A DNA stretch of 56,622 nucleotides from an uncultured Prevotellaceae bacterium (GTDB lineage: Bacteria; Bacteroidota; Bacteroidia; Bacteroidales; Bacteroidaceae), in assembly GCA_902768105.1 (NCBI GenBank), contig CACXJZ010000008.1:1-56622 (forward strand), given 5' to 3'. Position 1 is the stretch's first letter. Each line of letters opens with the position of its first letter. Shown here piece after piece: positions 23,612-30,634 of the stretch. Below the pieces are notes generated by a model, which saw nothing but the letters and a program-made list of their open reading frames with translations, searched no databases and was not told where the DNA came from. A program made the translations under genes and the position numbers.

Positions 23612-24658
23612 GTGATTGAACTAGAAAGACATATTGAGGTACTTTTACTGGACAATGACTGTGTCATCGTACCAGACTTTGGAGGCTTCATGGCGCATCA
23701 TGTTGATGCCCGCTATGACGAAGCTGACGGATCCTTCGTACCCCCCATCAGAACGCTCGGATTCAACCCGCAGTTAAAGATTAATGACTCACTCCTAATC
23801 CACTCGTATATTGAAGCTTATGCAATCAGTTATCCCGAGGCTTTGCAGCGTGTCAGCAACGAGGTCAGCGAGCTGAAAAAGCGTCTTCAGGAGGAGGGAT
23901 TTTACGAGCTGAACAACATCGGAACGCTCTCCATCAATATGGATGGGAACATAGAGTTCACCCCCAACGAGGCGGGCATCCTGACGCCGGCATACTACGG
24001 ACTGGGCTCCTTCGAGATGAAGCCCATCAAGACCGAGACCATCGAACAGCTGGAATTGCCGCCTGTCGTTCAGGTAGAGACGAAGGTAGAAAAGCAGGAG
24101 GAGCCTGTTAAGCAGAGCGTGCTGGCTATCGACGAGTCGCATGACGACGAAGCTAAGACCATCAACATCCGTGTGGCGTGGATTCGTAATGCCGTAGCCA
24201 TCGCAGCTGCCATTCTTGCCTTCTTCCTCATCACCACCCCCGTTTCCAACAGCATCAATTCCGAGATGACGCTCAGCACCATCCAGCCGTCAGTTGTTGT
24301 TGACTCAGCACCCATTGCTACCGACGAGCCCGCCACCACTGTGGAAAAGACCGACACCATGCAGCAGGAAGTTACAGAGGAGCCCCAGAAGGTGGAGCCC
24401 GCCCAGCCTGCAGCAACATCTGAAGAGGTCTTTGTCGTTGTGCTGGCCAGTCAGGTATCAAAGGTCAATGCCGAGAACTTCGTCAACCTACTCCACCAGC
24501 AGGGCTACAATGACGCACGCATCCACGTACATAATAAGGTTACGCGCGTGATAGTAGGCAACTTCAGCAATCAGAACGATGCCTATCAGATGGTCAGCAA
24601 GATTCGCGACCACGAGAAGTACGACCAGGCATGGGTGATGAAGATTAGTGGCGAGTAG
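23612..24658 (+). CDS. HU-CCDC81 and SPOR domain protein
   Basis: 348 aa from a GTG start. The N-terminus (about residues 1-130) has two HU-CCDC81-type repeats: IEVLLLDNDCVIVPDFGGFMAHH and NDSLLIHSYIEAYAISYPEALQRV, with GFYELNNIGTLSINMDGNIEF. One membrane segment follows near residues 190-212 (AVAIAAAILAFFLIT), then a Pro/Glu/Thr-rich linker and a C-terminal SPOR domain (FVVVLASQVSKVNAENFV...RVIVGNF). SPOR domains bind denuded peptidoglycan at the septum. The architecture is known from Bacteroidota, with the HU half cytoplasmic. It leads an operon with FHA and radA genes and is probably leaderless. Confidence 0.88.
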   Translation: MIELERHIEVLLLDNDCVIVPDFGGFMAHHVDARYDEADGSFVPPIRTLGFNPQLKINDSLLIHSYIEAYAISYPEALQRVSNEVSELKKRLQEEGFYELNNIGTLSINMDGNIEFTPNEAGILTPAYYGLGSFEMKPIKTETIEQLELPPVVQVETKVEKQEEPVKQSVLAIDESHDDEAKTINIRVAWIRNAVAIAAAILAFFLITTPVSNSINSEMTLSTIQPSVVVDSAPIATDEPATTVEKTDTMQQEVTEEPQKVEPAQPAATSEEVFVVVLASQVSKVNAENFVNLLHQQGYNDARIHVHNKVTRVIVGNFSNQNDAYQMVSKIRDHEKYDQAWVMKISGE

Positions 24659-24674
24659 TGAGTGGTGAGCAGCT

Positions 24675-25211
24675 ATGAAACGAGTACGTTGTCCCAAATG
24701 CGATTATTTCATTTCCTTTGACGAGACCAAGTACGAGGCTGGTCAGTCACTGGTGTTCCAGTGTCCGGAGTGCGGCAAGCAGTTTGGCATCCGCATCGGC
24801 GTATCCAAGCTACGCAACACCCAACGCGAAGAGAATGCAGAGAACCGTGCCAAATTCGAGAGCGAGCCTACAGGCGAGTTTGGCAGTATCATCGTCATTG
24901 AGAACGTCTTTCACTACAAGCAGACGCTCCACCTGCGCATGGGCGACAACGTCATCGGACGCTACCAGAAGGGCAACCCCATCAACACCCCCTTTGAGAC
25001 CGTCGATCCCAGCGTTGACAACAACCACTGCACCATCAACGTCAGTCGCGACAAACACGGGAAACTGCGTTACGTCCTACGCGACAACAACAGCAATACC
25101 GGCACCTTTGTCGATAACGTCGAGATACCCCCTCGCGAGCGCCGCGTTATCACCGACGGTGCTCTCTTCACCATCGGTGCCACGAGCATCATCCTTCACT
25201 GTCCGGAATAA
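24675..25211 (+). CDS. Zinc-ribbon plus FHA domain protein
   Basis: 178 aa. The N-terminal zinc ribbon has CPKCDYF...FQCPECGKQF (four cysteines, MJ0042-like). The FHA domain covers about residues 85-175, with NVIGRYQKGNP, VDPSVDNNHCTINV and DNNSNTGTFVDN, the usual phosphothreonine-binding loops. FHA domains read phosphoproteins. No Ser/Thr kinase is visible nearby, so the ligand is unknown. It is the second gene of the operon with HU-CCDC81/SPOR and radA, with spacers of 16 and 15 nt. The upstream spacer has the quasi-repeat GAGTAGTGAGTGGTGAG. Confidence 0.87.
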   Translation: MKRVRCPKCDYFISFDETKYEAGQSLVFQCPECGKQFGIRIGVSKLRNTQREENAENRAKFESEPTGEFGSIIVIENVFHYKQTLHLRMGDNVIGRYQKGNPINTPFETVDPSVDNNHCTINVSRDKHGKLRYVLRDNNSNTGTFVDNVEIPPRERRVITDGALFTIGATSIILHCPE

Positions 25212-25226
25212 GCATCAACAACAATC

Positions 25227-26612
25227 ATGGCAAAAGACAAGATAGCTTACGTCTGCGAGAATTGCGGTCAGGAGTCGCCCAAATGGATTGGCAAGTGTCC
25301 TGCCTGCGGACAATGGAACACGTTTAAGGAAATACGCGTAGCCGACACACGGACGCAGGCTGCAGCCAGCGTCAGCACCGCACAGGGAAAAGCCCGCAAC
25401 ACAGCCTTGCGCCTACGCGACATCTCAGCCCATGACGACCCGCGCATCGACATGCACGATGCCGAGCTGAACCGCGTGCTCGGCGGCGGTTTGGTGCCAG
25501 GCAGCATCGTGCTCTTAGGCGGTGAACCCGGCATCGGCAAATCTACGCTATCCCTGCAGACCATGCTCCAGTTGACTGACAAGCGTGTGCTCTACGTCAG
25601 TGGCGAGGAAAGCGCCCATCAGCTGAAGATGCGTGCAGAGCGCTTATCGGCCAATGGTTTACCCGCTGACGACAATTTCCTGCTTCTCTGCGAAAACTCC
25701 TTGGAAGCCGTGTTCGAGCAAATCAAGGAAGTGAAACCCGAGATTGTTGTCATTGACTCCATCCAGACCATCTCTACTGAGGACGTGGAGTCCAGCGCCG
25801 GCAGCATTACGCAGGTACGTGAGTGTGCCTCCGCCCTGCTACGTTTTGCCAAGACCAGCGGCGTGCCTGTTATCCTCATCGGCCACATCACCAAAGAAGG
25901 TACGCTGGCAGGTCCGAAGATTCTGGAGCACATCGTCGATACCGTCATACAGTTCGAGGGCGACCAGCACTATATGTACCGCATCCTGCGCAGCATCAAG
26001 AACCGCTTTGGCTCCACCTCGGAGCTCGGCATCTACGAGATGCAGCAGACAGGGCTGCGTCAGGTGTCGAACCCCTCGGAGCTGTTGCTCACTGAAGACC
26101 ACGACGGACTGTCGGGCGTGGCCATATCGTCAGCCATCGAGGGCGTACGTCCGTTCCTCGTCGAGACGCAGGCGCTTGTCTCCAGTGCCGCCTACGGCAC
26201 ACCGCAGCGCTCTGCCACAGGTTTCGACCAGCGTCGTCTGAACATGCTGCTGGCGGTGCTTGAGAAGCGTGTAGGCTTCAAGCTTATGCAGAAAGACGTC
26301 TTCCTGAACATTGCCGGTGGCCTGCGTGTCACCGATATGGCGATGGACCTGAGTGTCATTGCTGCTGTGCTGTCAAGCAATGTCGATACGCCCATTGAGA
26401 GTGGCTGGTGCATGTGCGGCGAGGTGGGCTTGTCAGGCGAGGTACGTCCCGTTGCACGCATCGAGCAGCGCATTGCCGAAGCCGAGAAGTTGGGCTTCAG
26501 CCATATCATCATCCCCAAGTACAACCTCTCGGGGCTCAATCGAAAGAAGTTTAAAATAGAATTGGTACCCGTGCGCAAGGTGGAAGAGGCGCTACGGGCG
26601 CTGTTCGGATAA
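25227..26612 (+). CDS. radA: DNA repair protein RadA
   Basis: 461 aa. The N-terminal zinc finger has C10, C13, C24 and C27 (VCENCG...KCPACGQW). The RecA-like ATPase has Walker A GGEPGIGKSTL, VLYVSGEES and the RadA-specific KNRFGSTSELGIYEM. The C-terminal Lon-protease-like domain ends with LSGEVRPVARIEQRIAEAEKLGF. RadA promotes branch migration in recombination. It closes the operon and is followed by a perfect 26-bp palindrome in the gap before the convergent queC. Confidence 0.96.
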   Translation: MAKDKIAYVCENCGQESPKWIGKCPACGQWNTFKEIRVADTRTQAAASVSTAQGKARNTALRLRDISAHDDPRIDMHDAELNRVLGGGLVPGSIVLLGGEPGIGKSTLSLQTMLQLTDKRVLYVSGEESAHQLKMRAERLSANGLPADDNFLLLCENSLEAVFEQIKEVKPEIVVIDSIQTISTEDVESSAGSITQVRECASALLRFAKTSGVPVILIGHITKEGTLAGPKILEHIVDTVIQFEGDQHYMYRILRSIKNRFGSTSELGIYEMQQTGLRQVSNPSELLLTEDHDGLSGVAISSAIEGVRPFLVETQALVSSAAYGTPQRSATGFDQRRLNMLLAVLEKRVGFKLMQKDVFLNIAGGLRVTDMAMDLSVIAAVLSSNVDTPIESGWCMCGEVGLSGEVRPVARIEQRIAEAEKLGFSHIIIPKYNLSGLNRKKFKIELVPVRKVEEALRALFG

Positions 26613-26616
26613 GGGA

Positions 26617-26642
26617 AATCGGAATACTCGAGTATTCCGATT
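26617..26642. terminator. Perfect 26-bp palindrome between convergent radA and queC
   Basis: Thirteen-bp arms meet at CTCGAG with no loop spacer, inside the 41-bp gap between the two stop codons. It could end transcription from both sides, but there is no T tract on either side. A protein-binding site is the alternative. Confidence 0.5.
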
Positions 26643-26653
26643 ACTCAATGTTC

Positions 26654-27307
26654 TCAGAATTCATAAACCGTGGTGTCCTCGATTCCGGCAGCCGCCAGTG
26701 CTTCCTTACGCTCCACGCACGTGCCACACTTGCCGCAATGGTGCTCACCGCCCTTATAGCACGACCACGTCTCGCTGTAGTCAATGCCCAGCGCCTTGCC
26801 GCGTCGGGCAATGTCGCCTTTCGTGATGTTCGTATATGGTGAGCGAAGCCCTACCTTGACGTACGTGCCGGCCTGGGCTGCCGCATCAAACGCGCTGACA
26901 AACTCCGGCGTGCAGTCAGGATAGATGGTGTGGTCGCCCCCGTGGTTGGCCATCATCACGTACTTCAGCCCGTTCGACTCCGCAATGCCCACAGCAATTG
27001 ATAGCATGATACCGTTACGGAAGGGCACCACCGTCGATTTCATGTTCTCGTCGGCATAGTGGCCTTCTGGTATCTCCTCGCCGCCCTCCAGGAGCGAGCT
27101 CACGAAATACTTGGTCATGAAGTCCAGGGGAATCACGATGTGACGGATGCCCAGACGTTCACAATGCAGCCGTGCAAAGGGTATCTCACGTGCATTATGC
27201 TTGCTTCCGTAGTCGAACGAGACAGCCAGCGCAATGCGCTCCTGCTCATCATACAGCAAGGTGGTGCTATCGACGCCACCGCTCAATATCAGTACCGAAT
27301 CTTTCAT
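26654..27307 (-). CDS. queC: 7-cyano-7-deazaguanine synthase
   Basis: 217 aa from the ATG at 27305-27307. QueC converts 7-carboxy-7-deazaguanine to preQ0 with ATP and ammonia in queuosine synthesis. Motifs: PP-loop LILSGGVDSTT, SFDYGSKH.REIPFA, VPFRNGIMLSIA, YPDCTPEF and the zinc cluster CYKGGEHHCGKCGTCVERKEA. A start four codons upstream overlaps the -7 box (27317-27324) and is rejected; only 9 nt separate box and ATG, so the leader is minimal and no preQ1 riboswitch fits. Other que genes are absent here. Confidence 0.95.
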   Translation of the reverse strand: MKDSVLILSGGVDSTTLLYDEQERIALAVSFDYGSKHNAREIPFARLHCERLGIRHIVIPLDFMTKYFVSSLLEGGEEIPEGHYADENMKSTVVPFRNGIMLSIAVGIAESNGLKYVMMANHGGDHTIYPDCTPEFVSAFDAAAQAGTYVKVGLRSPYTNITKGDIARRGKALGIDYSETWSCYKGGEHHCGKCGTCVERKEALAAAGIEDTTVYEF

Positions 27308-27316
27308 ATTTGCGTG

Positions 27317-27324
27317 CAAAGGTA
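27317..27324 (-). promoter_or_regulatory. -7 box TACCTTTG for queC
   Basis: Minus-strand TAnnTTTG match. The TTTACAG tandem array sits just upstream, where the -33 element should lie. Confidence 0.7.
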
Positions 27325-27329
27325 TGAAA

Positions 27330-27360
27330 AAGTTTACAGTTTACAGTTTACAGTTTACAG
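27330..27360. repeat. Tandem AGTTTAC repeats between two divergent promoters
   Basis: About four near-perfect 7-bp units fill the interval between the minus box at 27317-27324 and the plus box at 27370-27377. Unit number would set the -33 context of both promoters at once. Confidence 0.8.
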
Positions 27361-27369
27361 TTTTTTTAG

Positions 27370-27377
27370 TAATTTTG
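27370..27377 (+). promoter_or_regulatory. -7 box TAATTTTG for the TonB receptor gene
   Basis: Plus-strand TAnnTTTG match, 22 nt before the ATG. There is no room for a cobalamin riboswitch. Confidence 0.65.
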
Positions 27378-27399
27378 CACGGCAAAATATAACAACAAC

Positions 27400-29481
27400 A
27401 TGTATAAAACCCTTTTCAATCAGCGCAAGGCACTGGTCTTTAAGCAGTTTACGCATAAAGGCTGGGCACTCTTTGCCTGTCTGGGACGTGTGGTCGTCAT
27501 TGGTGTGCTCAGCGCCTCTACGATAGAGGCCTCGACCGTTGCCGCCAAGAAGCCCAAGGCCAAAAGCCAACAGCTCATAGCAGACCCCGACACCGCCCGA
27601 ACCGACAAGGAGATGACGCTCGACGACATCGAGGTCACGGCGTCACGCGCACCCCTGGCACTTGGTCAGGCAGCGAGAATGGTAACTGTACTGACACGCG
27701 ACGATATTCAGGCGGCGCCAGTACAAAGTGTCAACGATCTTCTGAAGTATGCCGCAGGCGTCGATGTGCGCCAACGCGGTCCGCTGGGTGCCCAGACGGA
27801 CATCAGCATCCGTGGCGGCACGCAGGAGCAGATCACCATCCTGCTCAACGGCATCAATATCTGTGACGCGCAGACGGGTCACAACACCTTCGACCTGCCC
27901 TGTAGCCTCGCCGACATCGAGCGCATCGAAATCCTCGAAGGCCCAGCCGCCCGCGTCTATGGCACATCATCCATGATGGGGGCGATTAATGTCGTAACGA
28001 AAAGAGGAGAGAGGAAAGAGGAAAGAGGAAAGAGAATAGACTTGCATCTGGAGGGTGGGTCCTATGGCTATATCTCTGCGGCTTCTCGCATTTCTCTCTC
28101 CTCTCTCCTCTTTCCTCTCTCCTCCATCTCCGCAAATTATTCCCGCTCCGACGGCTACAGCCGTTCAAAGGCCGGACACCTGAACAGCGACTACGAAGGG
28201 TTCAAGACGTTCTTCCAAACCAGTCTCCCCTCTCTCTTTGGAGAGGGGTCGGGGGTAAGGTTTTCGGCCGGTCTGAGCACCAGGGGCTACGGCTCCAACA
28301 TGTTTTGGAGCTCGAAGTACGACGAGCAGTACGAGCATACCGTCAAGCTCTTCACAGCCCTGCAAAGCGATATAGATGCCGGCAGCTTCCACTTCCAGCC
28401 TAACCTCTACTGGAACCGTTCGCACGACCGTTTCGAGCTGCTGCGGGGCGACGAGAGCAAAGTGCCCTACAACCGTCACCGCACGGATGTGCTGGGTGCC
28501 AACCTCAACAGCTGGTTCGACTCCCCATTAGGCCGCACGGCCTTTGGCGGCGAGGTGCGTCGTGAATACATCACCAGCACAAACCTCGGCGAACCGATGG
28601 AGACGCCCAACGGTCACTACAGCCACGAGCTGGGACGAACGAACCTCTCGTTTCACCTGGAGCATAACATCGTTATGCGACGCTTCACCCTCTCGGCAGG
28701 TTTCATGGCAACCTCCTCCCACTCCACCCTCCACCAAGAATCCCTCCGCTTCTACCCGGGCATCGATGCCAGTCTGCGTCTGGGCGAGCGCTGGAAGGTG
28801 TATGCCTCCTACAACGAGTCGCTGCGCCTGCCGTCGTTCACGGAGCTGTACTACAGCGTAGGCGGTCACAAGGCCGATAAGCACCTGAAGCCCGAGGAGT
28901 TACGTGCCGTAGAGTGCGGCATCAAGTATTTCGCGCCCCGACTGACGGCCAGGGTCAGCGCCTTTCACCATCATCAGCGCAACACCATCGACTGGGTGAT
29001 GGACTTGACGGAGGACGGGGAACCAAAGACCGGGGGAGAATGGCGGAGCGTGAACCTGACCAAGATCAACACCCTCGGCTTTGAGGGCGAGGCCATTCTT
29101 CACGCTTCACGCTTCACGCTTCACTTCAATTACTGCTACCTCCACCAGCAGAAGGGCGAGCTGCCCCACCTGCAGTCGCGCTACTCGCTGGAGTACCTGC
29201 GTCATAAGCTCACGGCATCATTACAGCTGCCGCTGACCGAGCAATTAGGATTTGTCGTGAAGTACCGCTTCCAGGACCGCATGGGCACCTATACCGACAC
29301 CGACGGACACGTGCAGGCGTACCGTCCCTACTCCGTCGTGGACACCCGTCTGACGTGGCAGACCGACAGCTACGCGCTCTATGCCGAGGCCAACAATCTC
29401 TTCAATGCGCACTACGTGGACTACGGCTGCGTGCCCCAGCCCGGCTGCTGGCTCGTCGTAGGAGTAAGGAGCAATCTTTAA
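27400..29481 (+). CDS. TonB-dependent outer-membrane receptor (BtuB-like)
   Basis: 693 aa. An extended signal region (ALFACLGRVVVIGVLSAST) precedes a TonB-box-like stretch EMTLDDIEVTASRAP. The plug domain has VLTRDDIQAAPVQSVNDLLKYAAGVDVRQRG, DISIRGGTQEQITILLNG and IERIEILEGPAARVYGTSSMMGAINVVTKRG. The barrel ends NLFNAHYVDYG..WLVVGVRSNL. The small-ligand style resembles BtuB more than SusC, but the ligand is unproven. Three in-frame repeat insertions sit in the barrel: inverted purine/pyrimidine arms (28004-28035, 28093-28124), a GC palindrome (28227-28260) and CTTCACG tandem repeats near 29097-29125. Confidence 0.88.
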   Translation: MYKTLFNQRKALVFKQFTHKGWALFACLGRVVVIGVLSASTIEASTVAAKKPKAKSQQLIADPDTARTDKEMTLDDIEVTASRAPLALGQAARMVTVLTRDDIQAAPVQSVNDLLKYAAGVDVRQRGPLGAQTDISIRGGTQEQITILLNGINICDAQTGHNTFDLPCSLADIERIEILEGPAARVYGTSSMMGAINVVTKRGERKEERGKRIDLHLEGGSYGYISAASRISLSSLLFPLSSISANYSRSDGYSRSKAGHLNSDYEGFKTFFQTSLPSLFGEGSGVRFSAGLSTRGYGSNMFWSSKYDEQYEHTVKLFTALQSDIDAGSFHFQPNLYWNRSHDRFELLRGDESKVPYNRHRTDVLGANLNSWFDSPLGRTAFGGEVRREYITSTNLGEPMETPNGHYSHELGRTNLSFHLEHNIVMRRFTLSAGFMATSSHSTLHQESLRFYPGIDASLRLGERWKVYASYNESLRLPSFTELYYSVGGHKADKHLKPEELRAVECGIKYFAPRLTARVSAFHHHQRNTIDWVMDLTEDGEPKTGGEWRSVNLTKINTLGFEGEAILHASRFTLHFNYCYLHQQKGELPHLQSRYSLEYLRHKLTASLQLPLTEQLGFVVKYRFQDRMGTYTDTDGHVQAYRPYSVVDTRLTWQTDSYALYAEANNLFNAHYVDYGCVPQPGCWLVVGVRSNL
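28004..28124. repeat. Inverted 32-nt purine/pyrimidine arms inside the TonB receptor gene
   Basis: The purine arm (28004-28035) and pyrimidine arm (28093-28124) pair over 32 nt with 3 mismatches, around a 57-nt spacer. Both stay in frame, encoding RGERKEERGKR and SLSSLLFPLSS in what should be neighbouring barrel strands. Confidence 0.75.
28227..28260. repeat. In-frame GC-rich palindromic element in the TonB receptor gene
   Basis: The arms CCCCTCTC/GAGAGGGG (28227-28248) with tail TCGGGGGTAAGG encode PSLFGEGSGVRF. Same general design as the elements in ribE and the SGNH gene. Confidence 0.6.
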
Positions 29482-29536
29482 CCTCGCGTTCATCGCGTCG
29501 AATGCTGGGGCATCATCGGCACGATAGCAACAAAAA

Positions 29537-29568
29537 ACGTCCCTGCAACCTTGCGGAAGCAGGAACGT
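29537..29568 (-). terminator. Terminator of lipoprotein gene 1
   Basis: A 10-bp stem with an inner CCGCAAGG hairpin and minus-strand T tract. The 59-bp block 29539-29597 recurs at 34778-34836 with one mismatch, after the paralogous gene. Confidence 0.8.
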
Positions 29569-29591
29569 CTTTAGCTAGATTGTTTTACGGT

Positions 29592-30143
29592 TTATTTGAT
29601 TTTAAGAGCAGACAGCACCTCAGTCAGCGTAGCTATAACAGCATCGTCGGCGGGGTTGTAGTCTTCAGTCTTGATGCTGCCGTTGCTGGGTTTGGGGAAG
29701 AATACACGAGCGGTACCGTTAGCACCCAGGTCAGCATACAGCACGATGCTCTTGCCGTCGGGCTGCCAGCCACCCTGGAACTCAACGTTACCCACCTTGA
29801 TGGGGTCGATGGCCTTCAGCTTCTCGATGTCCTTCTTGCGGGTGTCGAAGGTGATGTTCTTGTCCCAGTTGATGTCAATCTTGTAGGCAGGCTTTCTGTC
29901 CTCCTTGCGGAAGCTGACCTTGTTGTTGTTCTTCAGATAATCGCGGTTGCCGTCGATTACCCAGCCCTCGGGAGCCGTCATGCTGAATGCGTCCGTGCTC
30001 AGCGTGTTGGGGTCTTCGGTCTCAGCAGCAGCCACTACTGCCGTAGAGTCCTGATTTTCTGTGTTCTGTGCACTCTTGTTTCCACACGATACCATTGCAG
30101 TAGCTACTGCCAGAATGGCAAAACTAAATAATGCTTTCTTCAT
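29592..30143 (-). CDS. Lipoprotein, paralogue 1 (183 aa)
   Basis: Starts MKKALFSFAILAVATAMVSC with lipobox MVSC, then GNKSAQNTENQDS. The mature region (DAFSMTAPEGWVIDGNRDYLK..., DINWDKNITFDTRKKDIEKL, VEFQGGWQPDGKSIVLYADL) looks like one compact beta-rich domain; no family was recognised. The start was chosen at MKK because the in-frame extension upstream crosses the promoter. Promoter, leader, signal peptide and terminator are almost identical to those of the gene at 34835-35380, while the mature domains differ. A cell-envelope or stress role is a guess only. Confidence 0.75.
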   Translation of the reverse strand: MKKALFSFAILAVATAMVSCGNKSAQNTENQDSTAVVAAAETEDPNTLSTDAFSMTAPEGWVIDGNRDYLKNNNKVSFRKEDRKPAYKIDINWDKNITFDTRKKDIEKLKAIDPIKVGNVEFQGGWQPDGKSIVLYADLGANGTARVFFPKPSNGSIKTEDYNPADDAVIATLTEVLSALKIK

Positions 30144-30254
30144 TTCTTTATTGATTAAATGATTAAACGGTTTATGAATATGGCCGCAAAGATATAAATA
30201 TTTTGTTAATAAGCGTTCCCCTACCCTTTTAAACTTTGTTAAACACACAGAAAT
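30046..30254. repeat. 209-bp promoter/leader/signal-peptide cassette, copy 1
   Basis: Identical to 35283-35491 except for about five substitutions, with no indels. It covers the promoter, 5' leader, signal peptide and first mature residues. Similarity drops sharply beyond it. Confidence 0.9.
30187..30194 (-). promoter_or_regulatory. -7 box TATCTTTG for lipoprotein gene 1
   Basis: Minus-strand TAnnTTTG match, 43 nt before the ATG, within the duplicated cassette. Confidence 0.7.
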
Positions 30255-30480
30255 TATCACCCCATCAGCCATCATACTTCTTACATCACACATCATACAT
30301 CAGCCCTTAGTAAATCGTTATCCTTTAAACATTAATACCTGGAATCGTAATGCCCGATACCTGACTTTGTGCGTTCGAAGGTGGCAGGTTTGTGTGAGAT
30401 TGCCGGCAAGTTTCTCCTTGATACCTGGCACCTATCTCCTTGCAGACCGGCAGGTGTCTTCGTCCGATTTCCGAGCACAA
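30255..30480. other. Non-coding stretch with inverted and direct short repeats
   Basis: No convincing gene. It holds recurring words such as GATACCTG, CTCCTTG, TGCCGGCAAG and ACCGGCAGG in both orientations. A minus-strand TACCTTTG (about 30479-30486) points into it. The one open frame (30332-30520, minus) has random-like composition and starts ahead of this box. Confidence 0.35.
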
Positions 30481-30490
30481 AGGTAGACAC

Positions 30491-30523
30491 AAAAATAAAG
30501 CGACGGAAGAAATCTTCCATCGC
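30491..30523 (-). terminator. Hairpin terminator after the 299-aa membrane protein gene
   Basis: An 11-bp stem (30500-30510 with 30513-30523; the closing pairs open to form the loop) followed on the minus strand by TTTATTTTTG. Confidence 0.65.
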
Positions 30524-30525
30524 CG

Positions 30526-30624
30526 TAGAGTTTTAGAGAGTTTTTTAGAGAGTTTTGGACTTGCGACTCAACTTTTAGAGAGTTTTGCCCCAAATCTTAG
30601 AGAGTTTTGGAGAGTTTTTAGAGC
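30526..30624. repeat. Cluster of TTAGAGAGTTTT repeats
   Basis: Five or six imperfect copies of (TT)AGAGAGTTTT are spread over about 100 bp, in the 3' region of the 299-aa gene just before its terminator. Some are contiguous and others are split by 15-20 bp of unique sequence. Confidence 0.75.
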
Positions 30625-30634
30625 GTAAGGCACA

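Noticed and set aside
23612-24658. Simple HU-family nucleoid protein
   Set aside because: It has a membrane segment and C-terminal SPOR domain, so the HU-like part belongs to the HU-CCDC81 membrane family.
26617-26642. Phage or integron attachment site
   Set aside because: There is no integrase, no flanking duplication and no tRNA nearby; the position between two convergent stop codons suits a terminator better.
27305-27324. preQ1 riboswitch before queC
   Set aside because: The predicted leader is under 10 nt, too short for any aptamer.
27325-27399. Cobalamin riboswitch before the BtuB-like receptor
   Set aside because: Only 22 nt separate the -7 box from the ATG, and no B12-box-like sequence is present.
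30332-30520. A 62-aa minus ORF (MEDFFRRF...)
   Set aside because: It begins inside the terminator hairpin, crosses a promoter-like box and translates repeat words; composition is not protein-like.
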